From a bacterium HR19 (GTDB taxonomy: Bacteria; Calescibacteriota; Calescibacteriia; Calescibacteriales; Calescibacteriaceae): a DNA stretch of 64,000 nt. Location: NCBI GenBank assembly GCA_002898315.1, contig BEHV01000010.1, positions 16,101 to 80,100 of the forward strand, written 5' to 3'. Under the pieces are notes generated by a model that was given only the letters and a program-made list of their open reading frames with translations, made no database searches and had not been told where the DNA came from. The translations under genes were made by a program, and so were the position numbers. Below are positions 1 to 8,484 of the stretch, one piece after another; the stretch's first letter is position 1; each line of letters begins with the position of its first letter.

Positions 1-144
1 TAACTCACTCGCTATGCTGAGCCAGAAACTTTCTTTGATTGTTTCTTTGTGTTTTGATTTGTATTCTTCGGGGGAGACGAATTTCCATTTTTCAACCGTT
101 ATTTTTTCGTCAAAGGGTAATTTTTTTTCTTCTGTTTCCGGCAT
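1..144 (-). CDS. Partial CDS, N-terminal 48 residues only; possible acyl-CoA synthetase family
   Basis: A minus-strand reading frame starts with ATG at 144 and runs off the window start without a stop. A strong Shine-Dalgarno sequence (AAGGAGGTC, plus positions 152-160) sits just upstream, so this is a real start even though the gene is cut. The visible protein begins MPETEEKKLPF and contains KWKFVSPEEYK followed by ESFWLSIASEL. The EEYK...FW pattern is reminiscent of the N-terminal segment of acetyl-CoA synthetase-type enzymes, but 48 residues are too few to be sure. The gene points away from the CRISPR array and shares the intergenic region with it. Confidence 0.55.
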   Translation of the reverse strand, partial: MPETEEKKLPFDEKITVEKWKFVSPEEYKSKHKETIKESFWLSIASEL

Positions 145-160
145 TTTATAAGACCTCCTT

Positions 161-343
161 TGATTTTATTTCACAGATTAAATTTAGTTCGTTAAGTTAT
201 ATTTTGATTTTTGTTGTGAGGTATGGTGTTTATTCTTCTTCAATACCGAAATTGCGATTGACTTTGTATTTCTCATAGATTTTTTTAACATAAAAAAGAA
301 AATTCATTCCCATGTCTAAACTCTCTCTGCGCCTAAAAATCTA
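161..343 (+). promoter_or_regulatory. Probable CRISPR leader region
   Basis: AT-rich noncoding stretch between the start of the minus-strand partial gene and the first CRISPR repeat. The repeats end in ATTGCAAC on the plus strand, like the 8-nt 5' tag of type I/III crRNAs. The array is therefore probably transcribed left to right and this side would be the leader. No clear promoter could be pinned down, and the leader role is inferred from repeat orientation and position only. Confidence 0.45.
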
Positions 344-701
344 GTTTAAATTCCACTTTGGTGCATTGCAACATGAGATATATCAATCCTGAGGGAGTTG
401 ATTTATCAGTTTAAATTCCACTTTGGTGCATTGCAACAAGATTAAAACTTCTTTAAGTTATTTAACCCCCCTGCGTTTAAATTCCACTTTGGTGCATTGC
501 AACATCAGGTGGTGCTCTTCTCGGAAACGCAGTGAAAGAGGTTTAAATTCCACTTTGGTGCATTGCAACGAAAAGTTAAAAGTGTTAATTAATTTGATGA
601 AAATTTGTTTAAATTCCACTTTGGTGCATTGCAACTTTTCGTGTAAATGTAAATAGGGATATCAGGTAATTCGTTTAAATTCCACTTTGGTGCATTGCAA
701 C
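344..701 (+). CRISPR. CRISPR array, 6 identical 29-bp repeats, 5 spacers
   Basis: Six identical 29-nt repeats start at 344, 409, 475, 541, 607 and 673. Each begins GTTTAAATTCCACTTT and ends GGTGCATTGCAAC. Spacers are 36, 37, 37, 37 and 37 nt and share no similarity with one another. The GTTTA start and ATTGCAAC end resemble type I-B/III repeats of thermophiles, with transcription on the plus strand. No repeat is degenerate, including the last one at 673-701, so the trailer end is not obvious. The only cas sequence in the window is a broken cas6 remnant about 170 bp downstream on the opposite strand, so any interference machinery must lie elsewhere in the genome. The short array suggests low activity or a truncated locus. 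Confidence 0.97.
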
Positions 702-867
702 TGCAAAAACTTCCTAATAAAATCAAGGGCTCCAAAACAATTCTTTCAAAATTTTGCGTCAAAGTTCCAGTATTGATTTTAATCACTTTTTGCAAAAAAG
801 TCAAGTAAAACGAAAAACTTTTGGTTAAGATAAAAAGAAAAATTTGTTCTCTATCTATTTAATAATA

Positions 868-1253
868 TTAAAAATGCTGTCTTTGTAGAATATCTATCAA
901 GCCAAAGCCCTGACCTGTTTTCACTCCAAGCCCATAATCATAAACAAACTGCAACATCTCCGGCTCTCCTTCAAGATAAAAGACACCCTTAAAACCCCTC
1001 AGAACTCCACCATAAATGCCTCACATAAAATATGTTTTATGCTCTCCTGACCGAAAAACGGAGAAATAACCTCTTCTGAAATCAACTTCTCCTTTTCTCC
1101 ATTCACTTCAAGTGGTATCAACCTTACTCTTGCAGATATTCTTCTGCCCTTTATTATCTCGTATTTCTGATTCATTCTCTCCTCAAAAACCCTGTTGAAG
1201 CAAATTCCAGCTGTCTTGAACATACCATGCTCTGATTTTATCTCCACAGGTCA
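868..1253 (-). pseudogene. cas6: cas6 remnant (C-terminal half, frameshifted)
   Basis: Two adjacent minus-strand frames together give the C-terminal half of a Cas6 CRISPR endoribonuclease, the enzyme that cuts pre-crRNA in the repeats. The first frame (about 1247 to 1020) ends in QESIKHILCE. The second (about 1020 to the stop at 868-870) continues GIYGGVLRGFKGVFYLEG, then EPEMLQFVYDYGLGVKTG and QGFGLIDIL. This is the glycine-rich Cas6 signature GLGxKxxxGFG near the C-terminus. The frames join if one G is added at about 1018-1022 (GAGGC to GAGGGC). The N-terminal half is missing: an in-frame TGA lies at 1251-1253 and the glycine dehydrogenase gene ends at 1289. About 125 of the usual 230-270 residues remain, so even repairing the frameshift would not restore the gene. 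Confidence 0.8.
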
Positions 1254-1288
1254 ATATTTTTATCTCCTTTCCTTCCTCTCCCATTATC

Positions 1289-2599
1289 TCATGAGTTTGT
1301 GAGCAAATCTCTTATATAAACCAGTTCGCTTTCTGAAAAAATCTCTGTTGTGCATATAAGATAGGCGGACTTCTTCACACCTGTCAAAATTTCATATTCC
1401 TTCTCGTCTAAAAACTTCGGTATAACTCTTTCTAATCTTATCGGCGGAAAAATTCCCTCTTCAATAAATTTGTTCTCATCTATATCAATATAAGCTGGGA
1501 ACTCCTTGGAATACTCTGCTTCAAAGACCGGCTTTATCTTTTGGCGCAGAAACAGAGAGTTTTTCAAACTTTCTTCTGCTATCTTTTTTAATCCATCAGC
1601 TCCGTAGTATTTTATAAAAGCTACTGCTCTTACCGCAAGCAATGTTGTAGATGTGCATATATTTGAAGTCGCTTTTTCTCTTCTTATGTGCTGTTCTCTT
1701 GTCTGCAATATCATTGCATAACATTTATTCCCCTCTATATCCTCTGTCTTACCTATTATTCTTCCCGGCATTTTTCTTATGTGTTCTTTTTTTGTGAGAA
1801 ATATTCCGAGACCTGAACCACCAAAAGACGGATAGTTCCCGAGTGGCTGTCCATCAGATACAACTATGTCTGCGGAGAAACTTCCCGGCGGTTTCAGAAA
1901 AGCCATATCAACAGGGTCTGGAACTGCGACAATTAGGATTCCATTGACACTCTCTCTTATTTTTTTCAGGTCTTCTATAACTCCAAAAAAATTCGGACTC
2001 TGGACGACAAATATATCATCTACTTCAAAAATTTTCGTTCTGCCGTTTTCAAGTGGTATAAGCTCAAGTTCAATTTCTGCTGTCTCAAGGTATGATTTCA
2101 CGACTTCAAGCCAGAATGGATTTACTCCTGCTGATATATAGACCTTTTTTTTGTTTGATATTCTGTGAGCCATAAGGCATGCTTCTGCGAGAGCGGAGCC
2201 ACCACCATACATCCCCGCATTAGAAACATCCATATCAAAAAGTTCTGTCATAAGTGATTGGAAGTCAAAGAGCATTTTCATTATTCCTTGGCTCATTTCA
2301 GCTTGGTATGGCGTATATGATGTGAAAAATCCCGGCAGAGATGACGCGAAATCACATACCGCAGGTACATAATGGAAATAAACTCCTCCGCCAGCGAGAG
2401 ATAAAATGCAGTACCTATTTTTTTCTGCTTTTTTCATAGCTAATTTGAAGACCTCTTTTTCGTCCATGCCTTTTCCGAGCCCAAGCTCTTTCACCTTGAA
2501 TTTATCAGGAATATCGTCAAAGAGTTCTTCTAAACTTTTTATGCCTAAAAATTCCATCATCTCTTTTATTTCCTCTTGTGTATGTGGTATGAAGTCCAT
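1289..2599 (-). CDS. gcvPA: Glycine dehydrogenase (decarboxylating) subunit 1
   Basis: 436 residues, the usual size for subunit 1 of the split P-protein of the glycine cleavage system. With subunit 2 it decarboxylates glycine and passes the aminomethyl group to the lipoyl arm of the H protein. Family-typical glycine-rich AGGGVYFHYVPA lies at residues 69-80 and SYTPYQAEMSQG at 94-105. The PLP lysine belongs to subunit 2 and is not expected here. No gcvPB, gcvH or gcvT lies nearby, so the system is scattered. A lipoate ligase-like gene near 42 kb could serve the H protein. The start is ATG at 2599. It ends 36 bp before the cas6 remnant. Confidence 0.93.
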   Translation of the reverse strand: MDFIPHTQEEIKEMMEFLGIKSLEELFDDIPDKFKVKELGLGKGMDEKEVFKLAMKKAEKNRYCILSLAGGGVYFHYVPAVCDFASSLPGFFTSYTPYQAEMSQGIMKMLFDFQSLMTELFDMDVSNAGMYGGGSALAEACLMAHRISNKKKVYISAGVNPFWLEVVKSYLETAEIELELIPLENGRTKIFEVDDIFVVQSPNFFGVIEDLKKIRESVNGILIVAVPDPVDMAFLKPPGSFSADIVVSDGQPLGNYPSFGGSGLGIFLTKKEHIRKMPGRIIGKTEDIEGNKCYAMILQTREQHIRREKATSNICTSTTLLAVRAVAFIKYYGADGLKKIAEESLKNSLFLRQKIKPVFEAEYSKEFPAYIDIDENKFIEEGIFPPIRLERVIPKFLDEKEYEILTGVKKSAYLICTTEIFSESELVYIRDLLTNS

Positions 2600-2694
2600 T
2601 TCAAATCTAATTTATCTTTCTGACGCAAAATTTGAATTTTTATGATAAATTTTTTGGCTTTAATGTTCTTTCAAGATTTATCTGAACCGATGCC

Positions 2695-3870
2695 TTATGA
2701 TATTTTCTTTTCTATGATTTCAAAGATTTTTTCCTGAACTTTTTTCTCTTTGACGAGTGTTTTGAGTGTTTCTATTCTATCTTTGAAATTTTCTTTTATT
2801 TTCTGGGGCGGAATACTTGTTCTTTCCGAGAGTTCGTTGAGATAGTTTTCTATATCTTCGTCTGATATATCTATTTTATCTTGTTCAATGATGTTTTTTA
2901 TCAGGATTTCTTCTGCGGAGAGCAAGATTGCTTGTGATTCTGCCAGTTTTCTTTCAATCTGTGGGTAGCGAGAGACAACCTCGTTGAATTTTTGCATGAA
3001 AAGAGTTCTTGGTATTGATAACTGATTTTTCTCTGCGACTTTCCCGATAAACGAGAAGTAGAGAGAATTTTTGAGTTCATTTTTTTTCTGGTTCAGAATT
3101 CTTTTTTTTATGTCTTCGTACATTTCTTTTTCGTCATTGTATCCGAGAGTTTTGGCGAGGTCTTCTTCTTTTGGAATTACCTTTATCTTTATACCTTTGA
3201 GTGTCACTCTTACTTTTTCATCTCCTAATACTGCTTCTCTGACTTCATTTATTTTCATTCCATCAACGAGTTTTTTAAAAAATTCTTCTGAGTTCTGGAT
3301 ATTTACTATTTGCGATATTCTTTTTTGAGTTACTCTCCCTGTTTTTATGTTTTTTATTATTATATCAAAGACCGCGACATCGTCTTGTGATACCGTATCT
3401 TTTTCTTTTTCTTCTTCAAGAACTGCAAATCTCTCTTTGAGATTATCTATCTCTCTTTTCACCTCATCATCTGAAACATCTAATTTTTCCTGCGGTTTTT
3501 CTACATCAACATCAAGGTCTATTTTCTTTTTAGGTATCACTTCAAATTTGATTGAGAACTCAATTGTATCTCCTTTTTGACTCCACACAGGTGTTTCAAA
3601 AGATAGTACTTCTATCCATTTATCTTTCTTTTTTGTTTCCTGCTCAATTATGTCGGCGATTTTGCTTCTCACAGCGTTGTTTTTGGCTTCTTCTCCATAT
3701 TTTCTCTCAATTATCTCAATCGGAACCTTTCCGGGTCTGAATCCTGGAATTTTCACCGACTTTGCCAATCTTTCAAGTTCTCTTTGATATACTTCTTTTA
3801 TCTCCTCTTCTTTGAAACTGCCAGATATTTCAAATATAGTGGAACTTATATTTTTTATCTCAAAGTTCAT
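2695..3870 (-). CDS. tig: Trigger factor (ribosome-associated chaperone, peptidyl-prolyl isomerase)
   Basis: 391-residue trigger factor, somewhat shorter than the 430-450 residues common elsewhere. It binds ribosomal protein L23 at the exit tunnel and shields nascent chains. The N-terminal ribosome-docking signature GFRPGKVP is at residues 43-50. A central region (about 150-240) corresponds to the FKBP-like domain, and the C-terminal part is rich in charged helices (chaperone arms). The gene lies 6 bp downstream of rpmE on the same strand, so they probably share a transcript. The clp genes that often follow tig are absent. Confidence 0.93.
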   Translation of the reverse strand: MNFEIKNISSTIFEISGSFKEEEIKEVYQRELERLAKSVKIPGFRPGKVPIEIIERKYGEEAKNNAVRSKIADIIEQETKKKDKWIEVLSFETPVWSQKGDTIEFSIKFEVIPKKKIDLDVDVEKPQEKLDVSDDEVKREIDNLKERFAVLEEEKEKDTVSQDDVAVFDIIIKNIKTGRVTQKRISQIVNIQNSEEFFKKLVDGMKINEVREAVLGDEKVRVTLKGIKIKVIPKEEDLAKTLGYNDEKEMYEDIKKRILNQKKNELKNSLYFSFIGKVAEKNQLSIPRTLFMQKFNEVVSRYPQIERKLAESQAILLSAEEILIKNIIEQDKIDISDEDIENYLNELSERTSIPPQKIKENFKDRIETLKTLVKEKKVQEKIFEIIEKKIS

Positions 3871-3876
3871 AGCTTT

Positions 3877-4104
3877 TTATTTTTTCATTTTATCAATGAA
3901 ATCTCCGTATCTTCTTTTGAATTTTTCAATTGTTCCGAACTTATCTACAAGTTTTTCCTCTTCTGCTCCTTTGTAGAATGGATGGCAGGCGGAGCATATT
4001 TCAACTGCATAATCCTGTTTCCTCGTTGAACGCACTACGAAAGAGTTCCCACATGCGCATGTTATTCTGACAACCTTATACTCTGGATGAATTCCCTTTT
4101 TCAT
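3877..4104 (-). CDS. rpmE: Ribosomal protein L31
   Basis: 75-residue large-subunit protein beginning [10 protein letters not shown], the standard L31 start. Four zinc-type cysteines are present at 16, 18, 37 and 40 (CAC...CSAC), so this is the C+ zinc-binding form. The C-terminus is [13 protein letters not shown], as usual for the family. The frame is open ten codons further up to an ATG at 4134, but conservation of the MKKGIHPEY start supports 4104. No clear Shine-Dalgarno sequence precedes either start. It is followed closely by tig. Confidence 0.93.
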   Translation of the reverse strand: MKKGIHPEYKVVRITCACGNSFVVRSTRKQDYAVEICSACHPFYKGAEEEKLVDKFGTIEKFKRRYGDFIDKMKK

Positions 4105-4172
4105 AAGCTTTATAGTAGTGAAGCATGAATACAAAGTTCAAAAATTCAAACTTTTTGATCTCAGTTTTATTT

Positions 4173-4931
4173 TTATATTTCTATTTTAGCTGGCAGAAGA
4201 TATGAGTAGTAAGCTCTCAAAAGGGAGTCAATATACTTTACAGAAAGCAGATGTGAGGCGGGTTTTACCAATTTTACGGTGTGCTTCAGAAGAGGATAAG
4301 AAAAGTTTATGATTTTCGCAAGAGGAACATCAGGGTAAAACCTTATAAATCTTTTCTCTATATTGGTTTTTACCGCATCAAGAAACAGAATGAGGAACAA
4401 GGGAAGGTTTTTCCCTTCCGACGATTTCTCCCACGCATCTTTTATTGTCTTGAAAAACATTATGTTGGCGACTTTTATAGCTCCAATTGATTCAGCGATT
4501 TCATTTCTCTTTACCCAATCAGATAAGAACTCATAAGCGCCTTTGAGATTGTCTATAAAGAGCATCTCCGCAACTTTGTCTGCCCATTTTTGAGTTGGGT
4601 CAAGAACTTTTGCGGAAACAAAAACACCATCTTCCTCTCTCTCAACACATGCCCATATTACTCTATCTTCTTTTTTTGAAAGTATAATTGTGAAAAGATT
4701 TCCCGAGACAAATCTTGATATTTTCAGCATTTTCATGGTTTTATATATGAGTTCTGTATCTATGAGTATATCAATGAAAAACGGGTGGAAAAGTTTTTCT
4801 TCCTCGGAAAGTTTTTGACCGTTTTTGAGCTTTGCGCACCTTTCAACAAGTGTGAACCATGGCTCCCTGAAAGATTTTCCCGCCCACTCCTTTATCTCCT
4901 TCTCTTCTCTTGTCAAAATTACCTCTCCCAT
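4173..4931 (-). CDS. Hypothetical protein, mostly helical
   Basis: 252-residue protein that I do not recognise. The start was set at ATG 4931 (MGEVILTREEKEIKE), with GGAGAG about 14 nt upstream. The frame is open to a TTG at 4994, which would add a hydrophobic stretch. The protein is acidic and charged in the first third, with a central beta-like patch (LFTIILSKKEDRVIWACVE). The rest looks alpha-helical, with several aromatic/hydrophobic helices near the C-terminus but no clear membrane span. It lies between the DegT-type aminotransferase gene and rpmE on the same strand. No function can be assigned. Confidence 0.6.
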   Translation of the reverse strand: MGEVILTREEKEIKEWAGKSFREPWFTLVERCAKLKNGQKLSEEEKLFHPFFIDILIDTELIYKTMKMLKISRFVSGNLFTIILSKKEDRVIWACVEREEDGVFVSAKVLDPTQKWADKVAEMLFIDNLKGAYEFLSDWVKRNEIAESIGAIKVANIMFFKTIKDAWEKSSEGKNLPLFLILFLDAVKTNIEKRFIRFYPDVPLAKIINFSYPLLKHTVKLVKPASHLLSVKYIDSLLRAYYSYLLPAKIEI

Positions 4932-5028
4932 AAAATCAATTTTACTCTCCAAGACCCAAGAAAATAAAAAAACAACATTAAATAGAAATATCAAAATTAT
5001 CTTTTGTTTTTGCTTTTACATCTTTGCG

Positions 5029-6501
5029 TTATGTGTTTTGATGAAAAAACTCATTTATACACTCTGACACATACTTCACCTCGTTTTCTTTGAGAAAATG
5101 ATGACAAGGAATGCTCAAAATCTTTTTTGAAATCTCTCGCGCATTTTTCAGATTCCCAAAATTTATAGCCCTTTTCTCAAACACCTTCATATCGCAAAGA
5201 GGTTTAGGGTAATAAACTGCACTTTCAACTCCGTTCTCTTCAAGAAATTTTCTCAATTTATCTCTTTCAGATTCGTTTTCAAGCAACACTGAAAACTGAT
5301 GATAAACATGAAAGGAGTATTCTTTTTCTATGGGAAGTTTTACTCTATCTTTTACCTTTATATATTTTCTATACCACTCAGCTATGTTTCTCCTTTTTCT
5401 GTTGAATTCATCAAGCAGATTGAGTTTTTCAAGAAGCAGAGCTGACTGGATTGAGTCAAGTCGTGAGTTATAACCTATGAAATGAGCGTTGTATTTTTCT
5501 ATGCATCCGTGATTTCTCAGGATTTTTACAAGTTCTGCGATTTTATCGTCGTTGGTTGCGATTGCTCCTCCATCTCCGAATCCACCAAGGTTTTTTGAAG
5601 GGAAAAAACTGAATGCAGAAGCATCTCCTATTGAGCCGAGCTTTCTTCTTTCATCTTTTTTTATGAACTCTCCACCTCCCGCCTGCGCTACATCTTCAAC
5701 GACAAATAAACCATTTTTTTCCGCAATCTCCATTATGTCATCCATCTTTGCTGAATGTCCAAAAAGATGTACAGGAACTATTCCCACAATTTTCTTGCCG
5801 AACTTTTTTACGCAATTTTCAATTTCGTCTGGCGCTATACAGAAGTCGTTTTCATCTATATCAACAAAGATGGGAGTGGCTCCGGCTCTGATTATCGCTT
5901 CCCCTGTCGCAACGAAAGTAAAAGGAGTCGTTATTATAATGTCTTCCTTTGAGAAGAACTCTTCTTTTTTTGTTTTCAGAGCTATTGCGCAAAGAGATAG
6001 CAATAGCGCATCTGTTCCTGATGCGACTCCAATGACATACTTCACCCCAAGATATTTTGCGAACTCCTCTTCAAATTTTTTTACTTCTTCACCTAAAATG
6101 AACTTTCCAGAGGAGAAAACCTGATTTATTTTCTTTTCAAATTCACTACAGAAGAACGCGAACTCTCTTTTTGGATCAAGCATGGGAACTCTTCCTATTT
6201 TTCTTTCTGCCTTGTGGTATGTTTCAAGAGATTTTGTATCTTTTATGATTTTGCCTCTTTCACCAAAGAACTTGACAAAATCTGTTTCGTCATCTTCAAT
6301 AGAAGGGAAAATTCTCACTTTTCCTTCTCTTATCAGTTTATCTATTTTGATTTTTAGCTTTTCATCTTTGAGGAATTTGTAGGTAAATCTTCCGATGAAA
6401 ATAAATTTCTCATCTGAATTATTCATAAGGTTTTCAAATTTTGAGAGCGCTTCCTCTTTTGAAATCATCTCATGTGAGATAAGAAAAAACTCCTCTGACA
6501 T
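5029..6501 (-). CDS. DegT/DnrJ/EryC1/StrS-type sugar aminotransferase with ~105-residue N-terminal extension
   Basis: 490 residues from ATG 6501; a TTG two codons earlier is less likely. Residues from about 106 (PMLDPKREF) to the end form a complete PLP-dependent aminotransferase of the DegT/StrS fold, which acts on nucleotide-linked keto sugars. VASGTDALLLSL and VEDVAQAGGGEF are visible, and the PLP lysine in FFPSKNLGGFGDGG is near residue 303. The enzyme alone normally has 360-400 residues. The extra N-terminal region (FIFIGRFTYKFL, KLIREGKVRIFPSIED) is hydrophilic, has no signal peptide and matches no domain I know. The sugar substrate cannot be told from sequence. It is divergent from adk. 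Confidence 0.88.
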   Translation of the reverse strand: MSEEFFLISHEMISKEEALSKFENLMNNSDEKFIFIGRFTYKFLKDEKLKIKIDKLIREGKVRIFPSIEDDETDFVKFFGERGKIIKDTKSLETYHKAERKIGRVPMLDPKREFAFFCSEFEKKINQVFSSGKFILGEEVKKFEEEFAKYLGVKYVIGVASGTDALLLSLCAIALKTKKEEFFSKEDIIITTPFTFVATGEAIIRAGATPIFVDIDENDFCIAPDEIENCVKKFGKKIVGIVPVHLFGHSAKMDDIMEIAEKNGLFVVEDVAQAGGGEFIKKDERRKLGSIGDASAFSFFPSKNLGGFGDGGAIATNDDKIAELVKILRNHGCIEKYNAHFIGYNSRLDSIQSALLLEKLNLLDEFNRKRRNIAEWYRKYIKVKDRVKLPIEKEYSFHVYHQFSVLLENESERDKLRKFLEENGVESAVYYPKPLCDMKVFEKRAINFGNLKNAREISKKILSIPCHHFLKENEVKYVSECINEFFHQNT

Positions 6502-6558
6502 TTTCAAAAAATTAACGAAAATATCTTTTTATTTTTCTATTGCAAAGAATATTTTTCC

Positions 6559-7224
6559 ATGGAAAAGATTGTGATAATTTTGTTCGGTCCTCCGGGAGTA
6601 GGGAAGGGGACGCAGGGAAAGATTGTATCTCGTGAGCTAACCATACCTCATATAGCTACGGGAGATATAATGAGAGAAGAAGTAGAGCTCCGCTCTCCTC
6701 TGGGTTTGAAAGTCAAAGATTTTTTAGGCAGAGGTCTTCTTGTCCCCGACGAAATAGTAATAGACATAATCAGAGAGAGACTCAAAAAAGACGATACACA
6801 AAAAGGGTTTATATTAGATGGTTTTCCAAGAACAGTAAATCAAGCGGAATCTCTTGATAAACTCTTTTCCGAACTCAACATAAAAGATTATAAGGTTCTG
6901 TATATTGATGTGCCAGATGAAGAGATATTAAAGAGGTTGAGCGGGAGGAGGATTTGTAGAAATTGCCAGACCGCATATAACATATATTTCAATCCACCTA
7001 AAAAGGAGGGAGTGTGCGATGTGTGCGGAGGAGAGCTGATAAGACGAGAAGATGACTCAGAAGAAAAAGTGAAGAAAAGATTAGAAGTTTATAAAGAACA
7101 AACTCTTCCTGTTATTCAATACTATCAGAGGAAAAACAGAAAGGTCATAAAAATAGATGGTCTTGGAACAGTTGAGGAAGTGAAAAAGAGAATTCTCTCT
7201 GCTGTTTTTGATTCCGGTAGGTGA
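6559..7224 (+). CDS. adk: Adenylate kinase, zinc-lid form
   Basis: 221-residue long-form adenylate kinase, which interconverts ATP + AMP and 2 ADP. The P-loop GPPGVGKGTQG is at residues 10-20, and the AMP-binding TGDIMREE and GFPRTVNQAE are in place. The LID domain has four cysteines (CRNC...CDVC), indicating a structural zinc typical of Gram-positive and thermophilic enzymes. In many bacteria adk follows secY in the spc operon. Here it stands alone, about 6 kb from secY and on the other strand. It converges with the transaldolase gene, with an 11-bp gap. Confidence 0.96.
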   Translation: MEKIVIILFGPPGVGKGTQGKIVSRELTIPHIATGDIMREEVELRSPLGLKVKDFLGRGLLVPDEIVIDIIRERLKKDDTQKGFILDGFPRTVNQAESLDKLFSELNIKDYKVLYIDVPDEEILKRLSGRRICRNCQTAYNIYFNPPKKEGVCDVCGGELIRREDDSEEKVKKRLEVYKEQTLPVIQYYQRKNRKVIKIDGLGTVEEVKKRILSAVFDSGR

Positions 7225-7235
7225 AAGAAAATTTT

Positions 7236-7910
7236 TTACTTTCTATCTTTTTCCTTTGTCAGACCGTTTTTGAATTTTAAGTTCCAGTCATCAAGGAATT
7301 TTTGAAGCCCTGTATCTGTGAGAGGGTGCTTGAAGAGCTGCCAGAAAATTTTTGGAGGCAAAGTTACTATATCTACTCCTATTTTTGCTGATTCATAGAA
7401 ATGAACGGGGTGTCTTATTGATGCTGCGAGAATTTCTGTTTCAAACCCGTAATTTCTCTTTATCTCACATATATCTTTGATGAGTTTTAGTCCATCGTAA
7501 GATATGTCATCTACTCTGCCTATAAATGGTGAAATGTAATATGCTCCAGCTTTCATAGCAAGTAGTGCCTGTGAAGGTGAGAAGATGAGTGTTACATTCA
7601 CTTTTATGCCGTTTTTTGAAAGTTCTTTTGTTGCCTTTATTCCTTCTTCTGTCATGGGAATTTTTACTACTACATAAGGAGATATTTCGGAGAGAAGTTT
7701 TGCTTGTGTTATCATTTCGTCTGATTTTATGGCTGTGACTTCCGCACTTACAGGACCTTTGACTATTTCAGCTATTTCTTTTATGTGTTTTATTGGGTCA
7801 GATGCTTCCTGAGAGAGCAGAGATGGATTTGTTGTGACTCCATCTATCAGCCCTGTCTCGCATGCCTTCTTTATCTCTTCTATGTTCGCAGTATCAAGAA
7901 ATATTTTCAT
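7236..7910 (-). CDS. tal: Transaldolase (short TalC/FSA-like type)
   Basis: 224-residue short-form transaldolase of the pentose phosphate pathway. It begins MKIFLDTANIEEIKKACE and contains GVTTNPSLLS at residues 24-33. The Schiff-base lysine is K83 in VVVKIPMTEEG. EILAASIRHPVHF and GVDIVTLPPKIFW are typical of the TalC/MipB group, whose members are either true transaldolases or fructose-6-phosphate aldolases. The usual genomic annotation is transaldolase; sequence reading cannot exclude FSA activity. Neighbouring genes are unrelated. Confidence 0.92.
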   Translation of the reverse strand: MKIFLDTANIEEIKKACETGLIDGVTTNPSLLSQEASDPIKHIKEIAEIVKGPVSAEVTAIKSDEMITQAKLLSEISPYVVVKIPMTEEGIKATKELSKNGIKVNVTLIFSPSQALLAMKAGAYYISPFIGRVDDISYDGLKLIKDICEIKRNYGFETEILAASIRHPVHFYESAKIGVDIVTLPPKIFWQLFKHPLTDTGLQKFLDDWNLKFKNGLTKEKDRK

Positions 7911-8068
7911 TCCATTTCTCTTTTATAACGATGAAAAATTTTTTTAATTTTTACAAAATTTTTTATTTCATCTTGATAATTTTAAAAATTTTCTGCTGAA
8001 TCTTTTCGCAAGATTCTTTAAAGTTGAAATTTCGCATAATTTTTTTGTCAGAGGAGGTTAGGTGATGT

Positions 8069-8479
8069 ATGAAGTTCCCATCAAAGGAATGGGTTGAAAG
8101 ATATAGAGAGGAGCTGAACAGAAGTCCTTGGACAGAGTCGGGAAAGGGTTGGGTGTACGGTCCGATTTCACTTGTCATAAAAAAAGACGAAAAGATAGGT
8201 ATAGATAACGATGTGTATATATATTTAGATATAGATAAGGGATTTTGTAAAGAAGCTAAGATAGTGAGCAAAGAGGAAGGTGAGAAAGCTCCTTTTGTTA
8301 TATACGGGGAATACGAGAGATGGAAGCAGATAATAAAAGGGGAGCTTGAGCCGATTAAAGCTCTCGCTCAGGGAAAGCTCCAGCTCAAAGGTAATCTCGC
8401 TACAATAGTGAGATTTGTAAAAGCGGCTGAAGATATGGTTAAAACCGCTCAAAAAGTTCCAACCGAATTTATAGCCTGA
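8069..8479 (+). CDS. SCP2 sterol-binding domain protein
   Basis: 136 residues, almost entirely one SCP2-like lipid-binding domain. It shows GPISLVIKKDEKIGIDNDVYIYLDID and, towards the C-terminus, ELEPIKALAQGKLQLKGNL, which resembles the GxxdpmkAfmsGklkikGdl pattern of the family. Such bacterial proteins are thought to bind acyl-CoA or other lipids, but the ligand is not known. The ATG at 8069 follows AGGAGG by about 11 nt. lepB begins 5 bp after the stop, so the two probably share a transcript. Confidence 0.8.
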   Translation: MKFPSKEWVERYREELNRSPWTESGKGWVYGPISLVIKKDEKIGIDNDVYIYLDIDKGFCKEAKIVSKEEGEKAPFVIYGEYERWKQIIKGELEPIKALAQGKLQLKGNLATIVRFVKAAEDMVKTAQKVPTEFIA

Positions 8480-8484
8480 AAGCT

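Noticed and set aside
39-278. Plus-strand open frame at the window start
   Set aside because: Its sequence is low-complexity Phe/Ile-rich, opposite a minus-strand gene with a strong Shine-Dalgarno; no ribosome site of its own.
423-804. Open frames of 70-77 codons across the CRISPR array on both strands
   Set aside because: They repeat the same translated peptide (LNSTLVHCN) at each repeat and have no start signals; they are a by-product of the array.
2600-2694. Possible glycine riboswitch before gcvPA
   Set aside because: Only 95 bp of AT-rich sequence, without the conserved glycine aptamer elements.
5552-6124. 190-codon plus-strand frame opposite the DegT-type gene
   Set aside because: Ser/Pro/Phe-rich shadow of a well-supported enzyme on the other strand.
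7210-7240. Terminator between adk and transaldolase genes
   Set aside because: A weak GAAAG/CTTTC pairing exists, but the stem is short and AT-only around it; not enough to call.
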